A stretch of DNA of 28,478 bases from an uncultured bacterium (GCA_905215055.1 CAJMOH010000037.1:1-28478); one strand, 5' to 3'; positions 8,120-15,493 are shown, counted from the first letter of the stretch. Notes: generated from the sequence alone by a model not told the origin. Translations and numbers: made by a program.

Positions 8120-9133
8120 ATGAAAAAAGTGCTTAGCGCCCTGCTGGGACTGGCTGTGACAGCCAGCGCCTTGGCAGGCTGCGCCAACGGAGACTCGCCG
8201 GCTCCCTCTCCCAGCCCTTCGCCAGAGGTATCCCGGGTGGTGGAGGAGAGCTATCAGATCGGCCTGGTGCAGTATCAGGAGCAAACCACTCTAAACGCCT
8301 TGCGGGAGGCCTTTATGAGCCGCCTGGAGGAGTGGGGCTGCGACGAGACCCAGGTGGAGATTGAGTATCAAAACGCCGGGGGCGACCCGGCAAAGGCCCA
8401 GGAGATCTGCCAGGGCTTTGTGGAGGACCAGGTGGACATGATTGTGGCCATCTCCACACCGGCGGCCCAGGCAGCTGTCTCCGCCGCGGAGGGTACGGAT
8501 GTGACGGTGATGTTTACCGGCGTGGCCAACGAAGCCGCCTTGGGGCTGGACCAGTCTCAGGAGGCGAAGGTGACGGGGGTGGTCTCCCCCACGCCGGTGA
8601 ACAGCCTGGTGGACCTGGCTCGGCAGGCGGACAGCTCTCTGCAAACCCTGGGACTGCTGTATGATCCCAGCGACCCAGGCGCCCAGGCGGAAGCCCAGCG
8701 GGTGAAAACCTACTGCGAAGAGCTGGGCCTGGCCGTGGTGGAATCCACTGTGTCCTCCCAGGAAGAGGTGGCCCAAGCCGCCGCGGAGCTTTGCGGTCAG
8801 GCGGACGCTGTGTTCACTCCCCCAGACAGCACTGTGGCCGCTGCCGCCGGAGAGGCAGCCCAGGCCGCCAAAACCGCCGGGGTTCCCTGGTATACCGGGG
8901 ACAGCGCCATGGTTCAGGCGGGGGCTTTGGCCTCGATGAGCGTCACCGGCCGGGAGGCGGGCGTCAAAACCGCTGATATGGCGGTGCAGCTGATTCAGGG
9001 CCGGGACGTGGCCCAGGTGCCGGTGTTCACCTTCTCGGACGGCACCACCTATGTGAACCAGACCACCCTGGAGGCGCTGACCTCCCTTTCCTTCCCGGCG
9101 GAGGTTCTGCAAACCGCCTTTGTCTGCCAGTGA
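8120..9133 (+). CDS. ABC transporter substrate-binding lipoprotein (PF04392 type)
   Basis: A 337-residue lipoprotein that would capture a small solute outside the membrane. The start at 8120 gives a proper signal (MKKVLSALLGLAVTASALAGC, lipobox LAGC with Cys near residue 21) and lies after AAAGGGG; earlier in-frame codons fall inside the leader hairpin. A short Ser-Pro linker follows, then IGLVQYQEQTTLNALREAF, the usual first strand and helix of this family, and later VMFTGVANE, GVVSPTPV, LGLLYDPSDP, VFTPPDSTV and VPWYTGDSAMV. This is the family that includes tryptophan-type (TrpX-like) binding proteins; the ligand cannot be deduced. The permease and ATPase genes that normally follow are absent: a terminator comes 15 bp after the stop and then an integrase gene. 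Full-length and apparently functional. Confidence 0.85.
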   Translation: MKKVLSALLGLAVTASALAGCANGDSPAPSPSPSPEVSRVVEESYQIGLVQYQEQTTLNALREAFMSRLEEWGCDETQVEIEYQNAGGDPAKAQEICQGFVEDQVDMIVAISTPAAQAAVSAAEGTDVTVMFTGVANEAALGLDQSQEAKVTGVVSPTPVNSLVDLARQADSSLQTLGLLYDPSDPGAQAEAQRVKTYCEELGLAVVESTVSSQEEVAQAAAELCGQADAVFTPPDSTVAAAAGEAAQAAKTAGVPWYTGDSAMVQAGALASMSVTGREAGVKTADMAVQLIQGRDVAQVPVFTFSDGTTYVNQTTLEALTSLSFPAEVLQTAFVCQ

Positions 9134-9148
9134 AAATCCAATACTCTG

Positions 9149-9182
9149 GAGCTGCCGTGTAAAAAGCGGCGGCTCTTTTTTT
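9149..9182 (+). terminator. Intrinsic terminator of the substrate-binding protein gene
   Basis: GAGCTGCCG (9149-9157) pairs with CGGCGGCTC (9167-9175) with one wobble, followed by seven T. It ends the transcript right after the gene, confirming a single-gene unit. Confidence 0.85.
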
Positions 9183-9340
9183 GCCCCTTTTCCAGCGGGA
9201 GTGGAGGGCTTTTTGAGAAAAGGGGAGCTTTGCCGTCAGGACCTTCCCCAAGGGGGAACGGCTGGAAAAAACAGGTGATGGCCCTGTCTGGAACGGTTGA
9301 AAAAAAGTTGAACGGGAAAAAGGTCGAAAACAGTCGAGGT
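9183..9340. other. Intergenic region with inverted repeats before the integrase
   Basis: No gene. Visible structure: a 9-bp inverted repeat CCCCTTTTC (9184-9192) and GAAAAGGGG (9217-9225), a small TTCCCC/GGGGAA hairpin near 9244-9258, and a series of GGAAAA/GTTGAAA motifs (9270-9335) including one copy of the 17-bp repeat found again at 10970. These could be arm-type recombinase binding sites. Confidence 0.45.
9296..9312 (+). repeat. 17-bp direct repeat, left copy
   Basis: GTTGAAAAAAAGTTGAA, itself two GTTGAA units, is identical to 10970-10986 in the same orientation. The two copies bracket the integrase gene. They may be recombinase arm sites or the ends of a small element. Confidence 0.6.
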
Positions 9341-9370
9341 TTGACAGAAAATGGGCTTTCCATCTATCCT
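9341..9370 (+). promoter_or_regulatory. Candidate promoter of the integrase gene
   Basis: Perfect TTGACA (9341-9346), an 18-bp spacer and TATCCT (9365-9370). The start point would be near 9377, about 45 nt before the ATG at 9423, which has AAGGAGAA just upstream. Confidence 0.5.
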
Positions 9371-9422
9371 TAGTAACGTAGTGAAAATGGCGGTGGAAAA
9401 TTGCCGCGGGAAGGAGAATTTG

Positions 9423-10845
9423 ATGGCCTATTTGCAGTCTCGAAAAAACAAGGAGGGACAGGTGGTGTCTTACAGTATCCGGGTGTATAAGGGGAGGGAC
9501 CCACGCACGGGAAAGCAGCTGACCCCCTACACCATGACGTGGCACGTCCCCGAGGGCTGGAGCGAAAAGCGCGCCCGAAAGGAAGCGGAAAAGCAGGCGG
9601 CGGTGTTTGAGCGCCAGTGCCGGGAGGGGTATCTTTCTGACGGGCGGCAGACCTTTGCCCAGTATGCCGAGTATGTGCTGGAGCTGAAGGAGCGCACCGG
9701 CCTGAAGCATCTGACGCTGATCCATTACCGCCAGAGCCTGAAGCGGGTGCTGCCCTTTTTGGGACACTTGAAGCTGGGGGAGATCCGCCCTCAGCACCTG
9801 AACTATGTGTACCAGCAGCTGTCTCTTCCCGAAGCCAGAGAGGACAACGAAAAGGCCCTGGCCCGGCCCGCTCTGTGGCAGGTGGCGGAGGCCCGGGGAA
9901 TTGGGTCCTGCGTGGTGGGAAAGGACGGCCGGCGCATCAGCCTGGAGCGGCTGCGTCAGGGAGAGGCGGTAAAGCCCGCCACAGCCCGGCGGATGGCGGA
10001 GTCTCTGGAGCTGCCCTATTCTCTGCTGTTTTCCACCCAGCGGGAGGACCATTGTCAACTGCCACCTGGTGATTTCCATCATTCTGGGTCAAGCGGAGCG
10101 AGAGATGCGGATTCCCCTGAACCCGGCGCACCGGGCCAGCCCGCCCAAGCGGGAGGCTCACGATCCCAACTACTTTCAAATGGAGGAGGTGGGGAGAATC
10201 CTGAAGGCTTTGGACGCCGAGCCTCTGAAATGGCGGACAGCGGTTCACCTGCTGTTGGTTTCCGGCTGCCGGAGAGGGGAGCTTTTGGGGCTGAAGTGGG
10301 ACCATGTGGACTGGGAAAACGGGCAGATTCACATTGACTGCACCCTGCTTTACGCCGGGGACCGGGGCGTTTATGAAGGCACCCCCAAAACCAGGGACTC
10401 GGTGCGGACCATTAAGCTGCCGGAGGAAAGCATGGCGCTGCTGGAGGAATACCGCCAGTGGCAGGAGGCCCAGCGGCAGGAGCTGGGGGAAAAATGGCAG
10501 GAGTCCCCCTATGTGTTTCCCGGAGAGCGGGGCGGGCGGATGAATCCCAGTCAGCTGGGAAACTGGCTGGTGCGGTTTCAAAAGCGCCACGGCCTGCCCC
10601 ACCTGAACCCCCACGCCTTTCGCCACACCATGACCAGCATGCTGTTTTTCCACGGGGTGGACAGTGTGAGCATCAGTCACCGGCTGGGACACAGCAGCGT
10701 GTCCACCACCACCAGCATTTACAGCCATGTGATGCAGCAGGCGGAGAGCCGTATCAGCGACTGTATGGCAGACATGCTGCTGACCACCCGGGAGGAGCAG
10801 CCGCAGGAAAGGACGCCCGAAGAAGTGGAAAAGAATTCTGATTGA
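9423..10845 (+). pseudogene. Tyrosine recombinase/integrase, frameshifted, with embedded helix-turn-helix
   Basis: A site-specific recombinase of the Clostridia phage/Tn916-like type. The start at 9423 follows AAGGAGAA. Residues 1-70 form the AP2-like arm-binding domain (SYSIRVYKGRDPRTGKQL). About 75-140 is the SAM-like core-binding domain (TFAQYAEYVLELKERTG). About 147-200 is an inserted XRE-like helix-turn-helix segment ending LELPYSLLFSTQRE. At about 10047 the frame breaks: homology continues in another frame as TIVNCHLVISIILGQAEREM, running to the TGA at 10845. The linker residues expected here are missing, so a small 3n+2 deletion is likelier than a lone base error. All catalytic residues are present in the second part: Arg in GCRRGE, Lys in TPKTRDS, HxxR in HAFRH, His in LGHSS, Tyr in SIYSHV. 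The first frame stays open to 10337 with unrelated sequence. Possible function: inverting or excising the neighbouring S-layer segment. A sequencing error or reinitiation from the GTG at 10069 cannot be excluded. Confidence 0.8.
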
Positions 10846-10863
10846 CGGAGGGATTTCCCAAAG

Positions 10864-10895
10864 GAGAGGGCCTGCGAAGGGCCTTCTCTTTTTTT
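10864..10895 (+). terminator. Intrinsic terminator of the integrase gene
   Basis: GAGAGGGCC (10864-10872) pairs with GGCCTTCTC (10880-10888) with one G-T wobble, followed by seven T. It lies 18 bp after the stop and separates the integrase transcript from the S-layer gene. Confidence 0.85.
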
Positions 10896-11063
10896 GGAAA
10901 AAGCGGGGGAAGGGGGCGGCTGGAGGACTTTCCACAGAATGGGGAAAGTCAGTGGAAAAACTGGGGAAAGTTGAAAAAAAGTTGAAGAAATTCATTTCAT
11001 TTCAGAAGGAGAGACGCCGGAATGCCCGGATTTTCCACAAGTTTGGCCCCGCCAGTTGAAGTA
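10896..11063 (+). other. Intergenic region between integrase and S-layer gene A
   Basis: No gene. It is purine-rich with a ladder of GGAAA and GTTGAAA motifs (10935-10986), similar in style to the region before the integrase, and holds the second 17-bp repeat. The last 20 bases form the outer half of the candidate recombination site and a weak -35 box. Confidence 0.5.
10970..10986 (+). repeat. 17-bp direct repeat, right copy
   Basis: Same 17 bases as 9296-9312, direct orientation, about 1.67 kb apart. It contains AGTTGAA twice (10969-10975 and 10980-10986), the heptamer that also forms the arms of the site at 11054-11080 and lies at the 5' and 3' ends of both S-layer genes. Confidence 0.6.
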
Positions 11064-11071
11064 TATAGATA
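11043..11071 (+). promoter_or_regulatory. Possible promoter of S-layer gene A, split across the repeat boundary
   Basis: TTGGCC (11043-11048), a 17-bp spacer and TAGATA (11066-11071), or alternatively TATAGA (11064-11069). The -10 element lies inside the 150-bp inverted repeat and the -35 outside it. At the other end of the segment the base series in the -35 position is TTCTTC, a poor match. If this is the promoter, only the gene on the integrase side is transcribed well. Match quality is moderate. Confidence 0.3.
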
Positions 11072-11080
11072 ACTTCAACT
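11054..11080. other. Candidate recombinase core site
   Basis: AGTTGAAGT (11054-11062) and ACTTCAACT (11072-11080) are perfect inverted 9-bp arms around a 9-bp spacer ATATAGATA. This is the layout of tyrosine recombinase crossover sites (inverted arms of about 9-13 bp, spacer of 6-9 bp). The outer arm lies outside the 150-bp inverted repeat; spacer and inner arm lie inside it. The right end of the segment has the same inner arm and spacer, but its outer arm (19247-19255) matches at only 5 of 9 positions. Confidence 0.5.
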
Positions 11081-11213
11081 CACAGGGAACAAGCCCGGTG
11101 AGAATCTAAAATTTAAGAGGGTTGAAATTATGAAGAAAAGCAAGTTTCTGAAGAAATCACTTGCGATGCTTCTGGCTCTTATGCTGGTCGTCGCAATGAT
11201 TCCGCTCAGCGCT
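11064..11213 (+). repeat. 150-bp inverted repeat, left copy (S-layer leader and signal peptide)
   Basis: Every base from 11064 to 11213 is identical to the reverse complement of 19096-19245. The repeat covers 66 nt of untranslated leader, the ribosome site AAGAGGG and the first 28 codons of the SLH genes. Identity stops sharply inside the codons for the end of the signal peptide. A CTCAC-A-GGG...CCC-G-GTGAG hairpin lies in the leader (11079-11103). Confidence 0.97.
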
Positions 11214-14200
11214 GCTGCGGCTGCACCGGACGTTACGCAGATTAACGTCACGGCGGATGGCGTGGCAGTGACCCTGGATGGGGACTTGGAGTCCGGTTAT
11301 ACCGGCACCATCCCCAACACGGCCAGTGAGCTTGACCTGCAAGTGCTCACTGCTCCCGGCGCCGCAGTTTACTATGTAAACGACGTGACCGCCGCTGCCT
11401 CTCAGGAAGTTTCGTTGACTGAGGTTCGCACCGACGTGTGGGAAACGGCGCAGGGCATTAATATCCACAACTTCAGCAGTGGTACCGATACCTTCACCGT
11501 TGTGGTTCGTGTGTATGACGAGAACGACAAGAACGATCCCGACAGCTACACCATCACTCTGACCCGGGAAGAGGTCAACGTGGAGAACGCCATTGAGACC
11601 TTGATCCTCCAGACAATCCCCCGCCGGCAGGGTGAAACTGCTGTTCCTCAGCTGGGCTACTCCGTGCTGAACGAGAACACCGTTTCCATCACCATGCCTT
11701 ACGGCAGCGGCAATGCCTACACGGTGAAGACTCTGGAAACTGCTGGCGCCACTGTGGAATATGCCGCTCCCGGCTCCAATGCCTTTAATACCCTGGTGGT
11801 CGGCGGCAACAACCCCACTCCGGTTGCTGACGAGGGCCGGATCCGCATTACCGCTGGTACCTTCTCTCGCACCTACATCCTGGACATCACCGTGGCTTCC
11901 GGCTTCAAGTCCTTTGAGACCGAGGAAGGCTTGGATGCCATTGTGTTCCCGGAAGATGGCAAGATCGCAGTTCTGCTGCCCTATGGCTACACCAACGATA
12001 ACACCCAGGAGGATGTGGACGGCAATGAGTACATTGAAGTCACTCCCGTGTTTGAGCTGGATTACCCCAGCGCTACCGCAGCTTGGGATGTGGACGATAA
12101 ATATTCTACCTACGATGTTGCTACCGACGTGACCAGCGGTTCTCCCATTGAGGTTCCGATTGGCAACGTGTATGGCCGCAATGATTATTGGCAGAATAGA
12201 TATAACGTTCATCATACTTTCCGTTCCTATGATGGAAATGATCTGGACGATCCTTTTGACTGGACCGCTCGCAAAGCTGCTGAAGACGATGATTTTGCTG
12301 CTTTTGTGAATGGAACAAAGTACATTGGTGATGAGTCGGCCGGCAATCTTACTCTGAATTATGTAGAAGGCACCAATCGCACTTATGATGTGTACTTCTT
12401 CGAGACTCAGCTGAACAACGAGGCCGCGATTGAAGAGCTGACCATTGGCAGTGAGACCGCTGAAATTGATGGCAACAACATCAACATCACCCTGCCTGTG
12501 GGCGTGGACGCTTCTTCCATCGACCTGACTGCGGACGAAACGAAACTGGGCATTGTGGCTTCCGGCAATGCGGACATCGTGTTCCCCGCTCAGAACGACG
12601 TTGCGGTGGATGACACCGACAATGTCTTTGCTCACACTTCTACTGAGACCTTTGAGGTTAGAAATGGCTCTGCCAATCTGAAGGCTTCCAACACTGTGAT
12701 CCTGCGGGTCACTTCTGAGGATGGTCAGACTGTCACCAATTATGATCTGAACGTCACCGTCAGCGACAACTATCAGGCTCCTGATATCACCAGCATGAAC
12801 CTGGTGGGTCCCGATGGCGAACCTGTGCCGGTTGAGCGCGACGGCAACATCTACACCTTCACGGTACCCTACTCTGTCACCAGTGTGAACGAGCTCGCGA
12901 AGTACAAGTTGTTCTACGGCAAGACGGTTGGCTCTGTGATCACCACTGCCGATGGAACTGCTTTCCCCAAGTCCGGTGCCTATGTGGATGCAAATGGCTC
13001 TAATTCTGTGACTGACGAAACGTACATTCCTCATCCTGGTTCCACAAACATGGGTACTGCAATTGTGGTTACCTCTAACCGTGGTAATTCTCAGGAGCAG
13101 GATGAGTTCTTCATCGTGATTAATCGCGCAGAAGGCAGCACGGAAGTTGGTTTGGACGACTTTACCATTGTCAACACCGTTGTCACCAACAACAATTATG
13201 AGGACATCACTGAAACTTATTCCGCTACTAAGGATGGTACTGCTCTGACGGTCAACATCTGGTGGACTGGCTATGAAACGTGGAAGGGCAAGAACGCTCG
13301 GTATGGTTGTACTTATGCCACGACAGATCCCAATGCCAAGCTTTACTGGCTGATGGGCGACACTTTGACTCGTGTCTACCCCGTTGTGGAAGACAAAGAT
13401 GTTGAGATCAACAACGATCCCACTGGCTGGAATTATAACAGTGATGACGATATTGACGGCTTGGTTGTCCTGAGTGAAAAGGCATATGTTGACTTTGGGA
13501 AGAACGATACTCTTAGCTGGACCGCTGTTCAGAATAGCGGCACAACTGGTTACAGACCTTACTCTTTGAATTTCAATCAGCTGAAAGCGGAGCAGATGAC
13601 GAATTTGCATTCCATCACTTTGCTGGATGATTCCGGTTGGTCCGAAGATCTTCCTCTCGATGTCACTAACAATTACATTTCTGGTACAGTTCCTTATGCC
13701 TTTACCAGTGGTTCCTCTCCTGACAGTGAGGTAAAGATTTATCTTGCCTACAACGATGAGGACAATGCTCGAGTGCTTTCTTGGGACAATGTTACTGGTC
13801 GTACCGCTAAGGTCGATCAGACGAATATGGGCCGGTTGTATGGTGTTATTCCCAATGCTGAAGCTGTGTTTAATAACAACGGTGGTGTTGCTGATTACGA
13901 CGATTACTCAGGCGCTTATTTGATTCTCCGTCGGAATGATACTCCTGTAAACCACAATGAAGTGACGGTTGAGGTTTATAAGGAAGATGGAACACGTGTA
14001 GTTGATTCCACCAATCAGCTGCTGATCACCAATGAGGATGCTTGCTATGGCGGGTCTGGTGAGTTTAATGGCTACACTTTTGACCTGAACTATGACGAGC
14101 CCAACACCGAGGCGATCTTCACCTCCTTCTCCATCGATGGTTACGATGGTGTCATCGACCAGGATAACCACACCATCACTGTGACCCTGCCCTATGGCAC

Positions 14201-14945
14201 GGAGTACACCTACCTGGTTCCCACCTACACTGTTTCCGACTATGCGGTTGTCACCGTGGACGATCCCTCCCTGGATGGGAAAACTCTGCGCAGCGGTGTG
14301 ACCGACGTGAACTTCACCTCTCCCCGCCAGTTTACTGTTACTGCGGAGAATGAGGATCATTACACCACCTACGATGTGATCATCAAGGTTGGCGAGCGCT
14401 TCAGCGACGTGAATCCTGGCGACTGGTTCTATGAGAACGTGATGAACGCCGCCGCGAAGGGTTATGTCAGCGGCATGGGCGACGGCATCTTCCAGCCCAA
14501 CGGCAACACCACCCGCGCTCAGTTTGCCTCTATGATCGCCAAGGCCATGGGCTTTGATCCCGAGACCGACGAGATCGATGTGGAAACCGCGTTTGTGGAT
14601 GTGCCTGCTACTCACTGGGGCGCCAAGGCGATCGCCTTCTGCGCTGAGAACGGCTACATGAACGGCGACGCCGACGGCAATTTCCGTCCCGACGCCAACA
14701 TCACCCGTCAGGAAGTGGCTTCTGTGCTGGTCAACACCTTCAAGCTGACCAACGAAGGCACCAAGGACTTCCCCGATGACGCTCTGATTGCCTCCTGGGC
14801 CAAGTCCAATGTGTACGCTGCCAAGGCTGCTGGCCTGATGAACGGCGACCAGGGTACTGGCAACTTCCGTCCCACCGATTACATCAAGCGCGCTGAGTCT
14901 GCTTCTATCATGATGAACGCGTTTAACAAAGGGTATCTTAAATAA
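11130..14945 (+). CDS. S-layer-type SLH-domain surface protein A
   Basis: A 1271-residue secreted protein. The signal peptide is MKKSKFLKKSLAM plus a Leu/Ala/Val core, with probable cleavage in the Ala run near residue 32. The body (about 35-1085) is a chain of beta-rich, Ig-like modules carrying a recurring Ile-x-Val-Thr-Leu-Pro-Tyr-Gly theme and endings such as YDLNVTV or YDVIIKV, as in the DUF5018-like modules of Firmicutes surface proteins. The C-terminus has three SLH motifs starting at about 1091 (FSDVNPGDWFY), 1155 (FVDVPATHWG) and 1214 (FPDDALIASWA), which bind secondary wall polysaccharide. Leader, ribosome site and signal peptide are identical to those of protein B, and the last module plus SLH region is clearly related. 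The middle (about 12170-12420 and 12900-14090) uses many more T-ending codons and is AT-richer than the ends, suggesting a mosaic gene. It may be the expressed copy in this orientation. Confidence 0.93.
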   Translation: MKKSKFLKKSLAMLLALMLVVAMIPLSAAAAAPDVTQINVTADGVAVTLDGDLESGYTGTIPNTASELDLQVLTAPGAAVYYVNDVTAAASQEVSLTEVRTDVWETAQGINIHNFSSGTDTFTVVVRVYDENDKNDPDSYTITLTREEVNVENAIETLILQTIPRRQGETAVPQLGYSVLNENTVSITMPYGSGNAYTVKTLETAGATVEYAAPGSNAFNTLVVGGNNPTPVADEGRIRITAGTFSRTYILDITVASGFKSFETEEGLDAIVFPEDGKIAVLLPYGYTNDNTQEDVDGNEYIEVTPVFELDYPSATAAWDVDDKYSTYDVATDVTSGSPIEVPIGNVYGRNDYWQNRYNVHHTFRSYDGNDLDDPFDWTARKAAEDDDFAAFVNGTKYIGDESAGNLTLNYVEGTNRTYDVYFFETQLNNEAAIEELTIGSETAEIDGNNINITLPVGVDASSIDLTADETKLGIVASGNADIVFPAQNDVAVDDTDNVFAHTSTETFEVRNGSANLKASNTVILRVTSEDGQTVTNYDLNVTVSDNYQAPDITSMNLVGPDGEPVPVERDGNIYTFTVPYSVTSVNELAKYKLFYGKTVGSVITTADGTAFPKSGAYVDANGSNSVTDETYIPHPGSTNMGTAIVVTSNRGNSQEQDEFFIVINRAEGSTEVGLDDFTIVNTVVTNNNYEDITETYSATKDGTALTVNIWWTGYETWKGKNARYGCTYATTDPNAKLYWLMGDTLTRVYPVVEDKDVEINNDPTGWNYNSDDDIDGLVVLSEKAYVDFGKNDTLSWTAVQNSGTTGYRPYSLNFNQLKAEQMTNLHSITLLDDSGWSEDLPLDVTNNYISGTVPYAFTSGSSPDSEVKIYLAYNDEDNARVLSWDNVTGRTAKVDQTNMGRLYGVIPNAEAVFNNNGGVADYDDYSGAYLILRRNDTPVNHNEVTVEVYKEDGTRVVDSTNQLLITNEDACYGGSGEFNGYTFDLNYDEPNTEAIFTSFSIDGYDGVIDQDNHTITVTLPYGTEYTYLVPTYTVSDYAVVTVDDPSLDGKTLRSGVTDVNFTSPRQFTVTAENEDHYTTYDVIIKVGERFSDVNPGDWFYENVMNAAAKGYVSGMGDGIFQPNGNTTRAQFASMIAKAMGFDPETDEIDVETAFVDVPATHWGAKAIAFCAENGYMNGDADGNFRPDANITRQEVASVLVNTFKLTNEGTKDFPDDALIASWAKSNVYAAKAAGLMNGDQGTGNFRPTDYIKRAESASIMMNAFNKGYLK

Positions 14946-14983
14946 GGTTTCAACTCTACTTAATTTTATGATTACCCCATAGG
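14941..14983 (+). repeat. 43-bp inverted repeat at the 3' end of gene A
   Basis: Identical to the reverse complement of 15493-15535. It begins inside the last codons (AATAAGG) and runs into the untranslated region, stopping just before the terminator hairpin. It contains TTCAACTC (14949-14956), the same octamer as in the 5' repeat (11074-11081) in the same orientation relative to the gene. Confidence 0.95.
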
Positions 14984-14987
14984 ATGA

Positions 14988-15018
14988 GGGCGCTGCCATA
15001 AGGCAGCGCCCTTGTTCT
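14988..15018 (+). terminator. Terminator of S-layer gene A
   Basis: GGGCGCTGCC (14988-14997), loop ATAA, GGCAGCGCCC (15002-15011), then TTGTTCT. A strong 10-bp GC-rich stem 42 bp after the stop, with an imperfect T tract. Confidence 0.75.
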
Positions 15019-15463
15019 GTAAAGAGGGGAGGGGAGCGGAGGAAAAGTTTTTGATCAAACTTTTTTCAAAAAGTTTGCAGAGCGCGAGACAGCGTCTCGC
15101 GGCCTGAAAGAAAAGCGCAGCTTCGTGGGAGAAAAAGCAGCGCCCTTGTCATATCAGCTCGAAGAGCTGTGAACAAGGGCGCGGGCCTTCTGATGGCATG
15201 AAAAAAGGACATCCAAGTGCGAAAACTTGGATGTCTTTTTTCGTTTGCAGTAAGAGGTCCGCGGCCGGGCCTATCTGCTTCGCAGCGTGCGGCCGGGCCG
15301 CTGCTTTTTCTTTCCGGCTGCGCTTTCAGGCCGTGGGGCTTTGCCCCACACCCCACTTCTCGGCTGCCGCCTCGGTCGGCCGCTGGGCAACGTCCCACCG
15401 GGACGTTACGGCCCTTTGAAAAGGTGGACGAAACTTTTTCTCCGCTCCGCGCCGCTGACAAGA
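15019..15463. other. Hairpin-rich spacer between the convergent S-layer genes
   Basis: No credible gene; reading frames here are noise. Visible structures: AAAAGTTT-TTGATC-AAACTTTT (15043-15064), overlapping a second hairpin AAACTTTTT/AAAAAGTTT (15057-15075) so that only one can form; CGCGAGAC-AGC-GTCTCGCG (15083-15101); a long stem GCGCCCTTGT/ACAAGGGCGC (15140-15182) enclosing CAGCTC-GAA-GAGCTG; and a bidirectional terminator (15208-15239). The piece GCAGCGCCCTTGT of gene A's terminator (15003) recurs at 15137. From 15255 to 15420 the sequence is GC-rich with a GTGGGG-CTTT-GCCCCAC hairpin, typical of intergenic repeat debris. Confidence 0.6.
15208..15239. terminator. Bidirectional intrinsic terminator
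   Basis: GACATCCAAGT (15208-15218) and ACTTGGATGTC (15225-15235), with six A before and six T after, so it can stop transcription from both sides. It lies midway between the two convergent S-layer genes as a second barrier to antisense read-through. Confidence 0.8.
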
Positions 15464-15493
15464 CAGAAGGGACAGCTTTCGCTGTCCCTTCTG
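15464..15493 (-). terminator. Terminator of S-layer gene B
   Basis: A 13-bp perfect stem: CAGAAGGGACAGC (15464-15476) and GCTGTCCCTTCTG (15481-15493), loop TTTC. Read leftward it follows the stop of gene B by about 40 bp and is trailed by TCTTGTC, the same kind of weak T tract as at gene A. Confidence 0.7.

Noticed and set aside
9351..9422. An earlier in-frame start for the integrase at 9351
   Set aside because: It lies within the spacer of the candidate promoter and has no ribosome site; 9423 follows AAGGAGAA and begins the expected domain.
11079..11110. Cobalamin riboswitch in the S-layer leader
   Set aside because: Only a short GGGAA/GGTGAGAATC resemblance; the remaining conserved core and B12 box are absent in the 66-nt leader.
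11157..13610. 817-codon open frame antisense to S-layer gene A, and similarly long antisense frames inside gene B (17047-19152 and 15217-16938)
   Set aside because: They arise from the codon bias of the real SLH genes read backwards; they lack ribosome sites, signal sequences and recognisable domains.
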